Of a stretch of 64,000 nucleotides of DNA, positions 11,876-23,120 are shown piece by piece (position 1 is the first letter of the stretch; every line of letters begins with the position of its first letter). The notes under the pieces were generated by a model that had not been told where the DNA came from, searched no databases, and was given only the letters and a program-made list of their open reading frames with translations. The position numbers were made by a program, and so were the translations under genes. The stretch is from Anastrepha obliqua (Eukaryota; Arthropoda; Insecta; Diptera; Tephritidae). The DNA is taken from NCBI RefSeq assembly GCF_027943255.1, contig NC_072896.1, positions 45,782,501 through 45,846,500 on the forward strand. Direction: 5' to 3'.

Positions 11876-13073
11876 CTGTGGGCAAAAAGTAAGGTGAATT
11901 TGCAAACATGCCAAATGGTCCATTTCCGGTATAGTCATCAGCACCTTCTTCGATTCAGCTTTTATCTCCTCAATCGACTCGAAACGCGTCCCCGGAGTGG
12001 TCTCTTGAGTTTTGGGAATAGCCAGAAGTCACACGGAGCCAAATCAGGCGAATACGGTGGTTGCCGAACGATATGCGTGGAATTTTTGGCGAAATGGTCA
12101 CGAAGAACGAGTGCAGTGTGAGACGGTGCATTATCGTGATGCAAAAACCAAGAGTTGTTGGCCAATAATTCTGGTCTTTTTACACGAATTGCTTCACGTA
12201 AACGACGCATAACGCTCAAATAATATTCCTTATTAACAGTTTGGCCAGGTGGAAGGAATTCATAGTGCACCACACCACGGAAATCGAAAAAAACTATTGT
12301 CATGACCTTTATTTTTGAACGACTTTGACGTGCTCTTTTCGGTCTGGCCTCGCCTTTAGCACGATATTCGCTTGATTGGTCGGTTGTTTCAGGGTCGTAA
12401 GCATAAATCCAAGTCTCATCTCCCGTAAAGATGCATTTGAGCTTGTCCTGATAGTCTGAAAGCATTGTTTCACACACATCAACGCGACGACTTTTTCCAA
12501 GAAATTGAGAGTTTTCGGTATCAAACGAGATTTGACTTTTCGTAGGCCCAAATGGTCTTGCAAAATGGTTTTTACAGATCCTTCTGATATTCCGATCATA
12601 TCAGTAAGGTCTTTAACAGTCAACCGACGATTTTCGAGCACTAACTCCTTCACTTTATTGACGTGTTGGTCATCTGTTGACGTCGATGGTCGTCCGGAGC
12701 GCTCCAAGTCATCAACACGTTCTCGACCCTCTTTGAAATCTTTGTACCACTTATAAACATTTTTCTGTGACTTGGTCGAATCACCAAATGCCTTCTGCAA
12801 CATGCTAAACGTTTCCGCAGCCGAAATTTCATTCCGCAATTAAAATTTGATGGAACTTCTCTGCTCAATCAAATCAGACATTGTAAAAATCGAAAAATGC
12901 ACTCTTGGTCGTTTGGTAAACACAAGCGTAAATATATTACTGATAATGACATTCACATGAAAGTTGGCCCAGATGTTATTAACAGTGCTGCCAACTCATG
13001 AAAAAAATAACTAGAGCGAAATTTTAATCCCGCGACATTTAACAAATAAATTCACCTTACTCTTTGCCCACAG
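11876..13073 (-). mobile_element. Mariner element with intact TIRs
   Basis: A 1198-bp element bounded by TA (11874-11875 and 13074-13075). Its near-perfect inverted ends start ctgtgggcaaaaagtaaggt on the left and differ by one base in the right copy over about 26 bp. The transposase is encoded on minus. The left end joins directly to the C-terminal coding region, so a short 3' segment of the element has been lost. Confidence 0.92.
11890..12881 (-). pseudogene. Mariner transposase (DD34D, irritans-like)
   Basis: Start at 12879-12881 (MSDLIEQRSSIKF), then an in-frame TAA. The helix-turn-helix half (NEISAAETFSMLQKAFGDS through LTDMIGISEGSVK) is open to about 12490. One frameshift follows, then GDETWIYAYD (first Asp), LHHDNAPSHTA (second Asp) and YSPDLAPCDFWLF (third Asp). 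I count 34 residues between the second and third Asp. A second frameshift lies near 12000, before FESIEEIKAESKK, and the last part of the protein is missing because coding runs straight into the terminal repeat. One stop, two shifts and a short truncation make this a fairly young but dead copy. Confidence 0.9.
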
Positions 13074-13339
13074 TATATATTATTGCTCTACATACCTGTA
13101 GTTTAAGATACCATAAGTCGAAGGCCCTGGCAGCCAGTGCTTGTTTCGTAAGTGGAATAGTTATTAATAACTGTTACTCCTTTAAATAAATAAATAAAAT
13201 AAATAAAGGTAGGTACTTTTATAACATTATTAAAATTAAATTTCGAGCTTTTGCATATGGGCGGTAGTATGATTTTCTTGAATAAAAAAAAAACATTTAA
13301 AATAAATTTTTTTTTTCAACAGATTTTAAACAAAAATAA

Positions 13340-13760
13340 TACTTAATAATTATAATAGGTAATTAGTATTTATTAACCTATCCTTTGTTCGATACTACTG
13401 CAACATATCCTCGATACATCGACTTAACGAGATTTTCAAATTATTCCTTAGGCATCGATTTCCGTGCCCGCTCTACTATTTCCCAAAGCTGATTATTATT
13501 TGTTTTTGAGCATCAGCAGCTGCCTCATTCACATCGCACCACAAATTCTCCATTGAATTGAGGTCTGGATACTGTGCAGGCCATTCCATAACGGTAATCT
13601 TAGGTATTTCTCTAAAGCCACTGCTGCGCCAACTTGTTTGTTCTAGGTCATAGTCCTGGGGCCGAAAGCAGTTCGAACGTATAGAGTGCGAGCCATGGTT
13701 ACCTCTATCCACTTATTGGTTCAACACCATAAAATATCATACAAAACACGTCGAAATCAT
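13340..13760 (-). pseudogene. Tc1-like transposase C-terminus
   Basis: On minus, a degraded QDYDLEQTS (from the QDNDPKHTS motif with the second catalytic Asp) is followed by VMEWPAQYPDLNSMENLWCD, the signature of Tc1 transposases. A C-terminal stretch ending near 13380 follows. The N-terminal two thirds are absent and I found no terminal repeats. Confidence 0.8.
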
Positions 13761-15500
13761 AATAGTTGCTCCTCCAGGTAGCAGTAGTAGGTGCGAAATG
13801 ATAATTCTTTAAATACCTAATCAAACGCTTAGTTTAGCATTCAGCGCGGAACGCCGTCCTCGTGTTTCAGGTTGGGATTTATATGTTAATGCGTTACAAA
13901 CTATTATCGGTGCACAGCACACAGCATCTTCAACATCTTTGTAAGTTTTGCTTTTCGAAGTTAGTTATAATATGATGTATTACTGCTATGTTTTCATTTT
14001 TGTAAAATAAAGCAACTGACTAGCAAAAAAATTATTGAAAATCATCATTTTTTCGGGCCTCTGACTACGCCTAACCTCTTAAGCGATAAGCGCTCAAAAC
14101 TTTCAGTACGCAGAATCGGTGCATTAAATTAAATTATATAGCAATATTTAATTTCCTGACGTCCGGAATTTCGTGAACATTTTTGATAACCCCATAAAAT
14201 TTTTTACTTCAATCCCGCAGTTGGAATAAATTTCCACAATCCTTTCATAGATAATATGGTACCGAAAATCAGCGTTTTGCTACTTTCCTTTCCCCTTCTC
14301 AAAATCCTGTTTGTGCTTTTGGCTTACTTGCTGGCATTTATTTTGATTAGAAATTCAAATAGTCAAAGCCGGAAAAAATTGCCAAAATCCAAATAAATAA
14401 TGTTGCTGCCAAAGTCGATTACTTGTATGTATATGTGGATGCATGGATATGTACATATGTGTATGTGTATGTGTATTCGTTTGTGTAGGTTTATGTACGC
14501 ATGGATTTTGACATTTTAGGCTGTAAATTGATGTGCGCTCACACACATTCATTCACACATTTGGCATATATTTGTTTTTTCAGTCAAAATACTTTGCATA
14601 TTTCCACAATAAATAATAAAAGTGCCAGCCAGCCATCCAACTAACTAAATGTAAGTCGAAAATCATATTAAAGTACTGGCCACAAAACTCGCATGAATAC
14701 AAATATAAGAGGAGCGAAGTATGCGAGGGTGGGCCCAAATTCATTTTTGTGTGTGTTGCAGTTTGGTGACATTTCACAGTTTATATTTGTTTGTATTTGT
14801 ATGTTGACGACAAATTTAAATTGAAATTGAATTTTTATTGTTAGTTATTTCGTTTTATGTCCAGTGCGTGCAGATCATTGCCAGCCGCCTGCCCTTGACT
14901 GCGCTGTAACCATGACAACGTTGACAATCGCATGGCTCAAAGCCAACCTTGTTGCTACTCACTCCCTCAGCTACTCACAACTACAGTCTCTACCTATTTT
15001 CATAGCTACTTCAAAACTGAATTTCCTGCCGTGCTTTCATTCGTTCGTCCGTTCGCTCATTCGCTCGTTCAGTTCTGTCGTGTGTGATGTGCCACAGATT
15101 GAGCGAGTTTCAGTTGATTTTAATGTATTTTTTATTATCAATCGCGGGAGAGACACGCATTTTTTCATTTTGTAACGTAATTTCTCGCTTGGAGTGGATT
15201 GCCACTTTTATGACTTGTAGCTTGGTGGCATTATAAGTGCACATAAACATGCACACATACATACATACGCAAACAAAGTTTGCATATCAAAAAAAAAAAA
15301 CATGGTAACATACCATACTATGGCTGATAGCAGAGTGAGTGGCAAAGATGTGATAAAACCTTTTGCCATTGACAATGCTGGAGGTTGTCGAAGTGATACG
15401 CGTAGCGTCATTGGGCAGTTTAAGTTGTGTTTGAAACAATTTTTGGACATCTGATAGATGCAAATATTTCAGATAATCTTCAGTTTGGTCTATAATTAAC
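13761..15500. other. No gene seen
   Basis: Noncoding-looking sequence. A tatgtgtatgtgtat microsatellite lies near 14455-14475, a tgaaattgaatttttatt stretch near 14820, and a cattcgttcgtccgttcgct simple-repeat patch near 15035-15070. A 103-codon frame at 14864-15175 spans that patch and has no recognisable domain. A minus frame at 15287-15535 likewise matches nothing I know. Confidence 0.4.
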
Positions 15501-15502
15501 CC

Positions 15503-16600
15503 ATGAATCATCTTACAAACGAACAACGCTTGCAAATTATTGAATTTTATTATAAAAATGCGTGTTCTGTTAAGAAAGTTTATCGCGCGCTTCTTCCATT
15601 TTATGGTCAGTTTAATCGACCCACTGAAGCGGCTATTCGAGCTATTGTGACTAAATTTAGAACCATATTTACATTACTGGATATCAAACCACCAACACGC
15701 TTACGTAGAGTGCGAACTGAAGAAAATATCGCAGGTGTATCGGCCAGTGTTAATGATGACCATCAATTATCGATTCGTCGCCGTTCGCAGCAATTGGGCC
15801 TCTGTTACTCAACAACGTGGAAAGTTTTGCGAAAGGATTTACAGCTGGTGCAAGAATTGAAGCCGACCTACTGCAACGCAGAATTTTTGGTGAATGGGCT
15901 CTTGGAAAGTTGGCCGAAGATCCACTTTTTTTATCGAAAAATTGTGTTCAGCAACGAAGGTCATTTTTGGATCAATGGGTACGTAAATAAGCAGAGTTGT
16001 CGATTTTGGAGTGAAGATCAATCAGAAGAATTGCAAGAGCTACCAATGTATCCAGAAAAGGTCACAGTTTGGTGTGGTTTATGGGCTGGAGGTATCATTG
16101 GACCGTACTTCTTCAAAGATGCTGCGAATCGTAACGTAACTGTGAATGGTGAGCGCTACCGTGAAATGATATCCAACTTTTTTTGCGTTTTTGCCCAAAA
16201 TGCAAGAGCTTGACTTGCATGACATGTGGTTTCAGCAAGACGGTGCCACATGCCACACAACACGCGCAACAATGGACTTGTTGAGAGGCGAGTTCGGTGA
16301 ACCTTTTATTTCACGTTCGGGACCTGTCAATTGGCCACACAGATCGTTCGATATAACGCCTTTAGACTATTTGTCGTGGGGCTATGTTAAAGCTCAAGCC
16401 TGCTTCAAGTAACGCATTGGAAGACAACATTAAAGCATTTATATGTGAGATACCGGCCGAAGCACTGGAAAGAGTATGTCAAAATTGGACGTGTGTTTTT
16501 TTGAAATACTTTGCTTTAGCTCTTATTACGGTTATTACCACGTTGAATATTTTTTTGACTAATATTTTGTTTTTGTGTTGAAAACTTTTTTTTTTTTTAA
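15503..16600 (+). pseudogene. DD41D mariner transposase, nearly complete
   Basis: Begins MNHLTNEQRLQIIEFYYKNA, a helix-turn-helix start of the rosa-like mariner group. The first catalytic position reads FSNEGHFWINGYV near 15945-15985, with Asn where the family has Asp. A frameshift near 16195 precedes MWFQQDGATCHTTRATM (second Asp) and DITPLDY (third Asp near 16365). I count 41 residues between these two, the DD41D spacing. A further shift near 16400 precedes the conserved EIPAEALERVCQNW tail. The right end is probably the ttgagttaccctgta at about 16768-16782; I could not place the left terminal repeat. Confidence 0.85.
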
Positions 16601-16783
16601 TAAAAACATAATTTTTCAAATACATTTTAACCTAAAAAACTAAAAAAAAAATTACTTGTTAAAAGAGCCGAATATATTTCACTTTAACGAACTCTAACCA
16701 AAATTTTCAACTTTGTATAAATCTCAAAATTATTAGTTTTGGTGCAAAATTGTTGAAATCTAAACGTTGTTGAGTTACCCTGT

Positions 16784-17296
16784 ATGATGATTTACCCAAG
16801 TCATATTACAACTAATATATAAGTAAAGTGAAAGTAATCCTAATCAAATTCTATCCATCGAATTCGGCAAACTTCTAGGTGATAACTGCTTTATAACTGC
16901 AGAAAAAATAGGGATTAGCATTAACCCAATATAAGAAGAAGCAAAATAGGCAGTCGAATACTGACTAGAGTAAAAAATATTGAAATGTTGTTCGTTTGAC
17001 AAAAAAAATATGAAACTACTGAGTGGAAAGCTTTAATCATACGATTGTAAGACGATTGAAAGCCCAACAAAATTTTATTCAATTTTTCCAATTCATTTTG
17101 TATAGTATTACCATATATGTAATACTTCATCTGCAGACTTTATCATGCCTGTCACATATTTTGAATTGAACATATCCAAAGTTTTCATTGGCGTTGCTCT
17201 ACTTTCCCTTTGTTTTCATGACCTCATACCCGCATGCTATTCTAGGTGCCTACTTATCAATTTGAAAGGTCTGCAGTTTTGGCGATCTATGTATCA
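16784..17296. other. No gene seen
   Basis: About 510 bp of AT-rich sequence between two transposons with no coding or structural signal recognised. Confidence 0.5.
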
Positions 17297-18372
17297 GATC
17301 AGTCTATAAGTTCGTGCGTATTGTACCCATAATTTCACTTTTGCACGATTTTTGCATGCTAAAAATTATTCGCGAAATATAACGGAACTATGTATTTATA
17401 TTTTCTTTGATATATATTGTGCATTCAACAAGTGATTTTAATCGCGGGTAGAAAGAAGCACGTGTTGCTAAAAAAATAAAATGGAATTTTCGAACGCGTT
17501 TTTTGTATTTTTATAATAAAAGTGGTAAAAATGCAACAACTGCTGCTGCAGAAATAAACACTGTTCACGGAGAGGATACCGTGAGTGTAAGGACTGCACA
17601 AAAGTGGTTTTCAAAATTCCAAAGTGGTAACTGCGACGTGGAGGATGCCCCGCACGCTGGTCGTCCTGAAGTCTTTAACTCCGACGCCTTGCTGGAACTC
17701 GTGGAAGCTGAGCCAAATTTGACAGGCGATATGATAGCTCAGAGGTTAAATTCATCGCATGGAATAGTTCACAGGTACCTGGTTCAGTTGGGAAAGGTTC
17801 CAAAGTTGGGAAAATGGGTTCCGCAGAGAGTGTGTTCTCAGCTGCTGCAACGGCTTAAAAATGAAAGTTTTTTGAACCGTATCATTACTGGTGATGAAAA
17901 ATGGGTCCTTAAGAATAATCCTGTTTGCAAATGCCAATGGTTAGATAAAGATGAAACACCAGAACCAACCCCTAGAGATGGCCTTCACCTCAAGAAGATT
18001 CTTTTATCTATTTGGTGGGATATGGCCGGTATTGTTAATTATGAACTTCTGGAACCAAACCAGACGATAACTGCTGATTATTATTCCCATCAGCTATCAA
18101 TCCTGAATGAGGCACTTAACAAAAATCGACCGTCTTTAGTGAATAGACGCAAAAGTTTTGTTTCACCATATAAAAAGGGATATCGAAGCGTATTTTGGCT
18201 CCAAGGACAAACTATTTTTTGAGCAGGGAATTAAAAATTTTCCTAAACGATGAGAAGACATTGTAAATAATGAAGGAAAATATATTATTGATTAATAAAT
18301 ACTTTAAACATCTTTTTTATTAATTTTAAAACCACCTTTAAAAAGCGCACGAACTTGTGGACTGGCCTGTAA
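17297..18372 (+). mobile_element. Mariner deletion copy with TIRs
   Basis: Inverted ends cagtctataagttcgtgcg (17300 on) and, inverted on the right, ccagtccacaagttcgtgcg (to about 18368). The transposase reads from about 17503: NATTAAAEINTVHGED, KWFSKFQSGNCDVEDAP, then RIITGDEKWV (first Asp), LSIWWDMAGIVNYELL and LNKNRPSLVNRR. It is then joined by a deletion to FFEQGIKN and the C-terminal NEGKYIID at 18210-18295. The second and third catalytic aspartates fall inside the deletion, so this is a non-autonomous derivative. The start region is also frame-broken near 17480-17505. Confidence 0.88.
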
Positions 18373-18497
18373 AAATGCGTGTGTAAATGTTAGCAAAAAA
18401 TTGCGTTGTAACTTTGCCATTAGTTTGAAAATCGTGTTGGAGGAGTACCGCGTTAAAGAAAATTTTCCGCATTTTGCGAACCGCGTTGTAAGAAGGT

Positions 18498-18792
18498 TAC
18501 CTGTAATAGACGCTTCCACTTCTGTTAGGTGCTTGACCGATCCTCTCCTCCCATTTGTGGCCTTGCGTCTTGATATTTCTCCACATGGAGTTACCTTCAG
18601 TTTCAAGCCGATTCCGAATGGCAGATATTTTTTATGAGGAGATTTTGCATGGCCGAATACACTCGGAAGCCTGCGACTCCCTGCCGAAGAGCGACCGCTA
18701 TTAGAACAACTTTTTTCTATCATTTTGCTGTTTCATGCACGCACTCCCAAATGATAGTCACACCACCAACTCATTCGACTACGGCAGCCGCC
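18498..18792 (-). repeat. SINE copy, minus orientation
   Basis: Reverse-complement match along most of its length to the complete SINE at 49655-49970. It has the head ggcggctgccgtagtcgaat (18773-18792, tRNA A-box-like), the body ttctaatagcggtcgc, ctcttcggcaggga, aaaatatctgccattcgg and cggcttgaaactg, and a worn 3' tail near 18500-18530. The B-box gttcga is no longer recognisable. A 139-codon open frame on this strand is a by-product of the repeat and not a gene. Confidence 0.85.
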
Positions 18793-19690
18793 AAAATATA
18801 ATAAATTAATCTTTCGTAAAATTGTTTTTCTGCGAGGTGCGGGGGGCACTTGTTTGTCCGACTAATTTACTTAGCTTAACAAAACAGTTTTTAATTCGAT
18901 TATGTCTCTTAAAGTTGTAGGACATAAAAATGAGAAAAAGAGAGCAATTTCGATAAATGTAGTATTCCTGAATAAAAAAAATACAGTGTACTTATATATT
19001 TATCTAGCAATAAGACGGAATATCGCAGTGATTACAACGTGCATCATGTTATCAAGTTTATAGCACGACAAATTGGCTGTTAACCTGTCAATATAAAGTG
19101 CGTAGTGAAGGCTTTCGCTGCTTTATTGCTCTGAGTACAACGTGACGTATACGTGATGTTGTGCTGTCGAAGGGCGTACTTACTACACACACACACGCGC
19201 ATATGCAACCGTGTATAGTTTGTGAAGAAAGCGTTTGTCGTCAAAAAATATTAAATGCCATGAGTAAAATAGCTGAAAAAATTCGAAATTTAAAAAATCC
19301 GGAAATGGAATGGAGCAGACGGCTTTAGTCGTTTGTCATGCAAAATATCTGATCGTGTTGAGAGAATTTAATTAAAAACAAATTATAAAGAGCTTTAAAC
19401 ACTTTATTTAAGAAATATTACCAACGTTGTCAAAAATAACTGCAGCAGCCGTCCGTTCACGAAAAGTTAAAGAAAAAGAGAGAGAAAATGAGGGTGCGCA
19501 AAATATGTGAAGAAGCAAAATGTCAAAGTAACCGGGTTGCCATATTAGCATTTTATTAGCATGACCAACTTTGCATTCAGTCGTAACAGATCGAGAGAAA
19601 AGCAAAGTTTCAAGGTTCATTAAATATTTGAACTATAGATTTTTTGACTTTGACAGCTAAAATAACATCTATGATATTTTAGAAAACAGT
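18793..19690. other. No gene seen
   Basis: Short frames only and no recognised repeat. A short acacacacacgcgc microsatellite lies near 19187-19200. Confidence 0.45.
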
Positions 19691-19699
19691 TTAGGAATC

Positions 19700-19900
19700 A
19701 ACATTTTCAAAATCGGCCACTTTTCCTGGTTCGCCTAATGGAATGCAGGCCACATGGCTGTAGATGAGCACGAAAATCGTGCTTTCTGATAAAGTTTATT
19801 TTCACCTCAGGGGCATTACCAACGAGTGACAGCTTGGTGCAGATTTTAATCAGGCATCATAACTCGATTTTTTCGAAAACAAGCAAGAAGTTGCCACAAC
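19700..19900 (+). pseudogene. DD41D mariner central fragment (tentative)
   Basis: DEHENRAF is followed by a frame reading IVLSDKVYFHLRGI, similar to the first catalytic segment FSDEAHFHLNG of DD41D transposases. Only this segment is readable. Confidence 0.4.
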
Positions 19901-20028
19901 CAAATCGAGCGCCGTAGAATATACTTAAAACCACCACACGAATATATAAACACTTGAATCACTCAAAAGGAGAATCATACTTTAGAGAAGATATGCGGTT
20001 AGCTGACATAAGAACAACATTTTAAGCA

Positions 20029-20210
20029 AGATGTGGTTTGTTAAAACTGCATGCAATAGCTTTTAGAAACGCGGTAAAAATTTGCATAGTATGCAACTCA
20101 AACGAAGAAGACGACATGTATCACTTTTTAGGAAGGTGCCCTGTACTGAAGGAAATCAGACAAAGATACTTAAATGCAGAGAAGCTAAACGACGCTGAAG
20201 TATATTAATA
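20029..20210 (+). pseudogene. LINE C-terminal Cys tail fragment
   Basis: One frame reads RCGLLKLHAIAFRNAVKICI, then CNSNEEDDMYHFLGRCPVLK and EIRQRYLNAEKL. The Cx2C...HxxxxC arrangement preceding CPxL is the terminal zinc-like motif found after RT in several insect LINE families. The remainder of the element is absent. Confidence 0.65.
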
Positions 20211-20479
20211 TAAATACTAAATGGCTAAAATTGGAGAGCACTAACTGGCTTCATATACTCAGACTGGCACTATAGAGATTTTCTTATATCAGAGATCAAT
20301 TATTAATTAATTTAGGAGCTGTGACAGACAACATCGTTATTGTCACAAACATTTTTATTTATTTCTTTATTTACTTTAATATATTAAATGAATTAATGTA
20401 TAAATCAAATCAATTGTTAGCCATAATTTGTTATAAATTAAATAAAGAATTACCTACGACGATAATAATCATTTTATTT

Positions 20480-20710
20480 GGTTCAAGTAGATTTGTTGAC
20501 ATCACTTTTTCTGTACGGCGTATTGTGCCCGTTTTGCAGCATTTTCCATAATTTCAGCTAACATTTCGGCTGGAATAGCGGCTGTTTCCTCACGGATGTT
20601 GTTCTTTCTTCAAAAAATCGATTGTCGTGCGAGCTGTGTGTGGTGGAGCGCCGTCTTGTTGAAACCAGAACTACCTCATACGCTTTTGACGAATAATTGG
20701 CATCTCAATT
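20480..20710 (-). pseudogene. DD41D mariner internal-deletion fragment
   Basis: Minus strand reads FWFQQDGAPPHTARTTIDF (second catalytic Asp), then after a deletion ETAAIPAEMLAEIMENAAKR and a short C-terminus. The segment with the third Asp is lost. No inverted ends were recognised. Confidence 0.7.
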
Positions 20711-20752
20711 TTCTTCTTTTCTTCTTCTTCTTCTTCTTCTTCTTCTTTGCAC
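20711..20752. repeat. (CTT)n microsatellite
   Basis: A pure ctt/ttc run of roughly 36 bp. It resembles the (AAG)n tail of the RTE-like LINE 100 bp to the right and may be the tail of another copy. Confidence 0.8.
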
Positions 20753-20845
20753 AATTGACTTCTTTTCTATTGGTTCATACTTAAGATATCTCTTTGCCAT
20801 CTAAAAAGAAATATTTCTTGAAAAACGATACCCACTAGGTGGAGA

Positions 20846-22850
20846 AGTCTTCTTCTTCTTCTTAATTGGCGCGATAACCGCTTACGCGATTTTGGCCGAG
20901 TTTGACAAAGCGCGCCAGTCGTTTCTTTCTCCTGATAACCGACTCCAACTGGGCACACCAAGTGAAGCCAAATCCTTCTCCACCTGATCTCCCGAACGCA
21001 GAGCAGGCCTTCCTCTTCCTCTGCTACCACCAGCTGGTACCGCATCGAATACTTTCAAAGCCGGAGCGTTTGTATCCATTCGGACGACATGACCCAGGCA
21101 ATTTAGCAGCTGGATCTTTATTCGCTGCGCTATGTCTATGTCGTCTTAAAGCTCATACAGTTCATCATTCCATCGCCTACGATATTCGCCATTGCCAACG
21201 TGCAAAGGTCCAAAAATCTTACGCAGAATCTTTCTTTCAAACACTCCAAGCGTCGGTTAGTCCAAAGTAGCACTTGTTGGCAAGAGAGGCTCTACGTTGG
21301 ATTTCAAGGCTGACATTGTTATCGGTGTTAATGCTGGTTCCTAAAATAACGAAGTCTTTTACAACCTTGAAATCATAACTGTCAACAGGTGCCAATACGT
21401 AAGGGCGCCGACTGTTTATTTGATGACAGGAGATATTTCATTTTGTCCTTGTTCACTTTCAATCGTTCATTCGCTTTGCCCATTTTTCCAGTTTGGAGAA
21501 GGCAGAACTAACAGAGTGGTTGTTAAGGCCGATGATGTCAATGTGCCTGAGCGATTAAGTTCTGCGGCTCGTACAATGCTCTCCAACATCAGGTTAAAGA
21601 AGTCACACGACAGCGAGTCACCCTGCCTGAAACCTCGATTGGTATCAAACGTCTCGGAGAGGTCCTTCCCAATTCTGACAGCGCTGCTGGTGTTGAGCAA
21701 CGTCATTCTACATTAGTTTTGCGGGGATAGCAAATTCAGACATCGTGGCATTCAAGTAACTCGTTTCCGTACTGTCGAATGCAGCTTTGAAATCGACGAA
21801 AAGATGGTGTGTGTCGATTTTCCTTTCGTGGGTCTTTTCCAAAATTTGGCGTATTGTGAATTTTTGGTCGATGGTAGACTTTCCAGGTCTAAAGCCCCAC
21901 TGATAAGGTCCAATCAGTTGGTTGACGGTAAGCTTCAGCCTTTCGCACAATAAGCTCGCTAGAACCTTATAGGCGATATTTAGAAGACTAATCCCACGGT
22001 AATTGGCACAAATTGCAGGATCCCCCTTCCTATGGAATAAGCAGAGCACACTTAAATTCCAATCGGCAGGCATGCTTTCATCCGACAATATTTTGCATAG
22101 AAGCTGATGCATGCACCTTACCAGCTCCTCGCCGCCATGTTTGAATAGCTCAGCCGGCAGTCCGTTGGCGCCCGCGGCTTTGTTGTTCTTTAGACGGGTT
22201 ATCGCTATTCTCACCTCGTCATGGTCAGGTAGCGGAACGTCAATTCCGTCGTCGACGATTGAGGTATCGGGATCTTCACATTCTTTGTGACATGCGCAGC
22301 TATCACTGTTTAACAGGTTCGAGAAGTGTCCCCTCCATAATTTAAGATTGCTCTGGATGTCAGTCACCAGATCGCCGTCTTTGTTCTTACAGGACAACGC
22401 CCCGGTCTTAAAACCTTCTGTAAGCCGCCGAACTTTCTGGTAAAATTTTCGGGCGCTGTTCCTATTGGCCAGCATCTCAAGCTCTTCGCACTGACGTATT
22501 TCGGACTCTCGTTTCTTCTGTCGAATAATACGTCTCTCTTCCTTTTTTAGCTCTCTGTAGCGATCCCACATGACTGGTATTGCGCCCGATCGCAGCGTGG
22601 CTCTATAGGTGGCATCCTTTCTTTCTGCAGCAGCATGATATCCCTCGTCGTACCAATTGTTTTTTCGGGCTCGCCGGAATCCGATTTCTTCTTCGGCGGC
22701 GGTACGTAGGGAACGAGAAATGTTGCTCCATTGCTCGTGCATGCCGGTTTGTTGGGCAGTGCTCTCTGAGAGCAGGAGTGAGAGTTGAGTGGCGAATCTA
22801 TTGGCACCATAAATACCATTCGCATTTCCGCGCCCTGGTTTGCATATTCG
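20846..22850 (-). pseudogene. RTE-like LINE, RT to 3' end, YADD deleted
   Basis: On minus, a 344-codon frame (22742 to 21708, open further upstream to about 22830) carries the linker after the endonuclease, with RRARKNNWYDEGYHAAAERK. It also carries RT core motifs FHRKGDPAICANYRGISLL, PYQWGFRPGKSTIDQKFT and HLFVDFKAAFDS. The next frame has GFRQGDSLSCDFF (motif B). The sequence then jumps from LNRSGT to IDIIGLNNHSV, so a deletion removed the catalytic YADD. Later frames give GHVVRMDTNAPALKVF and GRGRPALRSGDQVEKDL, the GHxxRM...GRPR tail typical of RTE-like LINEs. The 3' end is gcgccaattaagaagaagaa with an (AAG)n tail. The first endonuclease domain is missing. Confidence 0.88.
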
Positions 22851-23120
22851 CCTTTATCAAAGAAAAACTGTAAAATGCACGGAATACTCCCTTTTTTACC
22901 TTTCTTTTCAACTCACAAAAGCAAAATATTGTTTGCAGTGTGAAATAATAATTTTTTTAGTACGAAATGTCACCTTGACAAGTAGCAGAAACTTTAAATT
23001 GTTTGATCGACACTTTACGAGATATCGAACTTTAAAGCCACCTACAGTAAATAATGGACTTCTTTTTCCACAAAGTATCATAATATGATATTTTCCTCCT
23101 TATACATAAATTCACATATT

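Noticed and set aside
14864..15175. 103-codon frame as a small gene
   Set aside because: Contains a cgttcgtccgttcgct simple-sequence patch and matches no family; could be 5' UTR sequence but unsupported.
18304..18723. 139-codon minus frame
   Set aside because: Most of it is the minus-oriented SINE plus the end of the mariner; open by chance.
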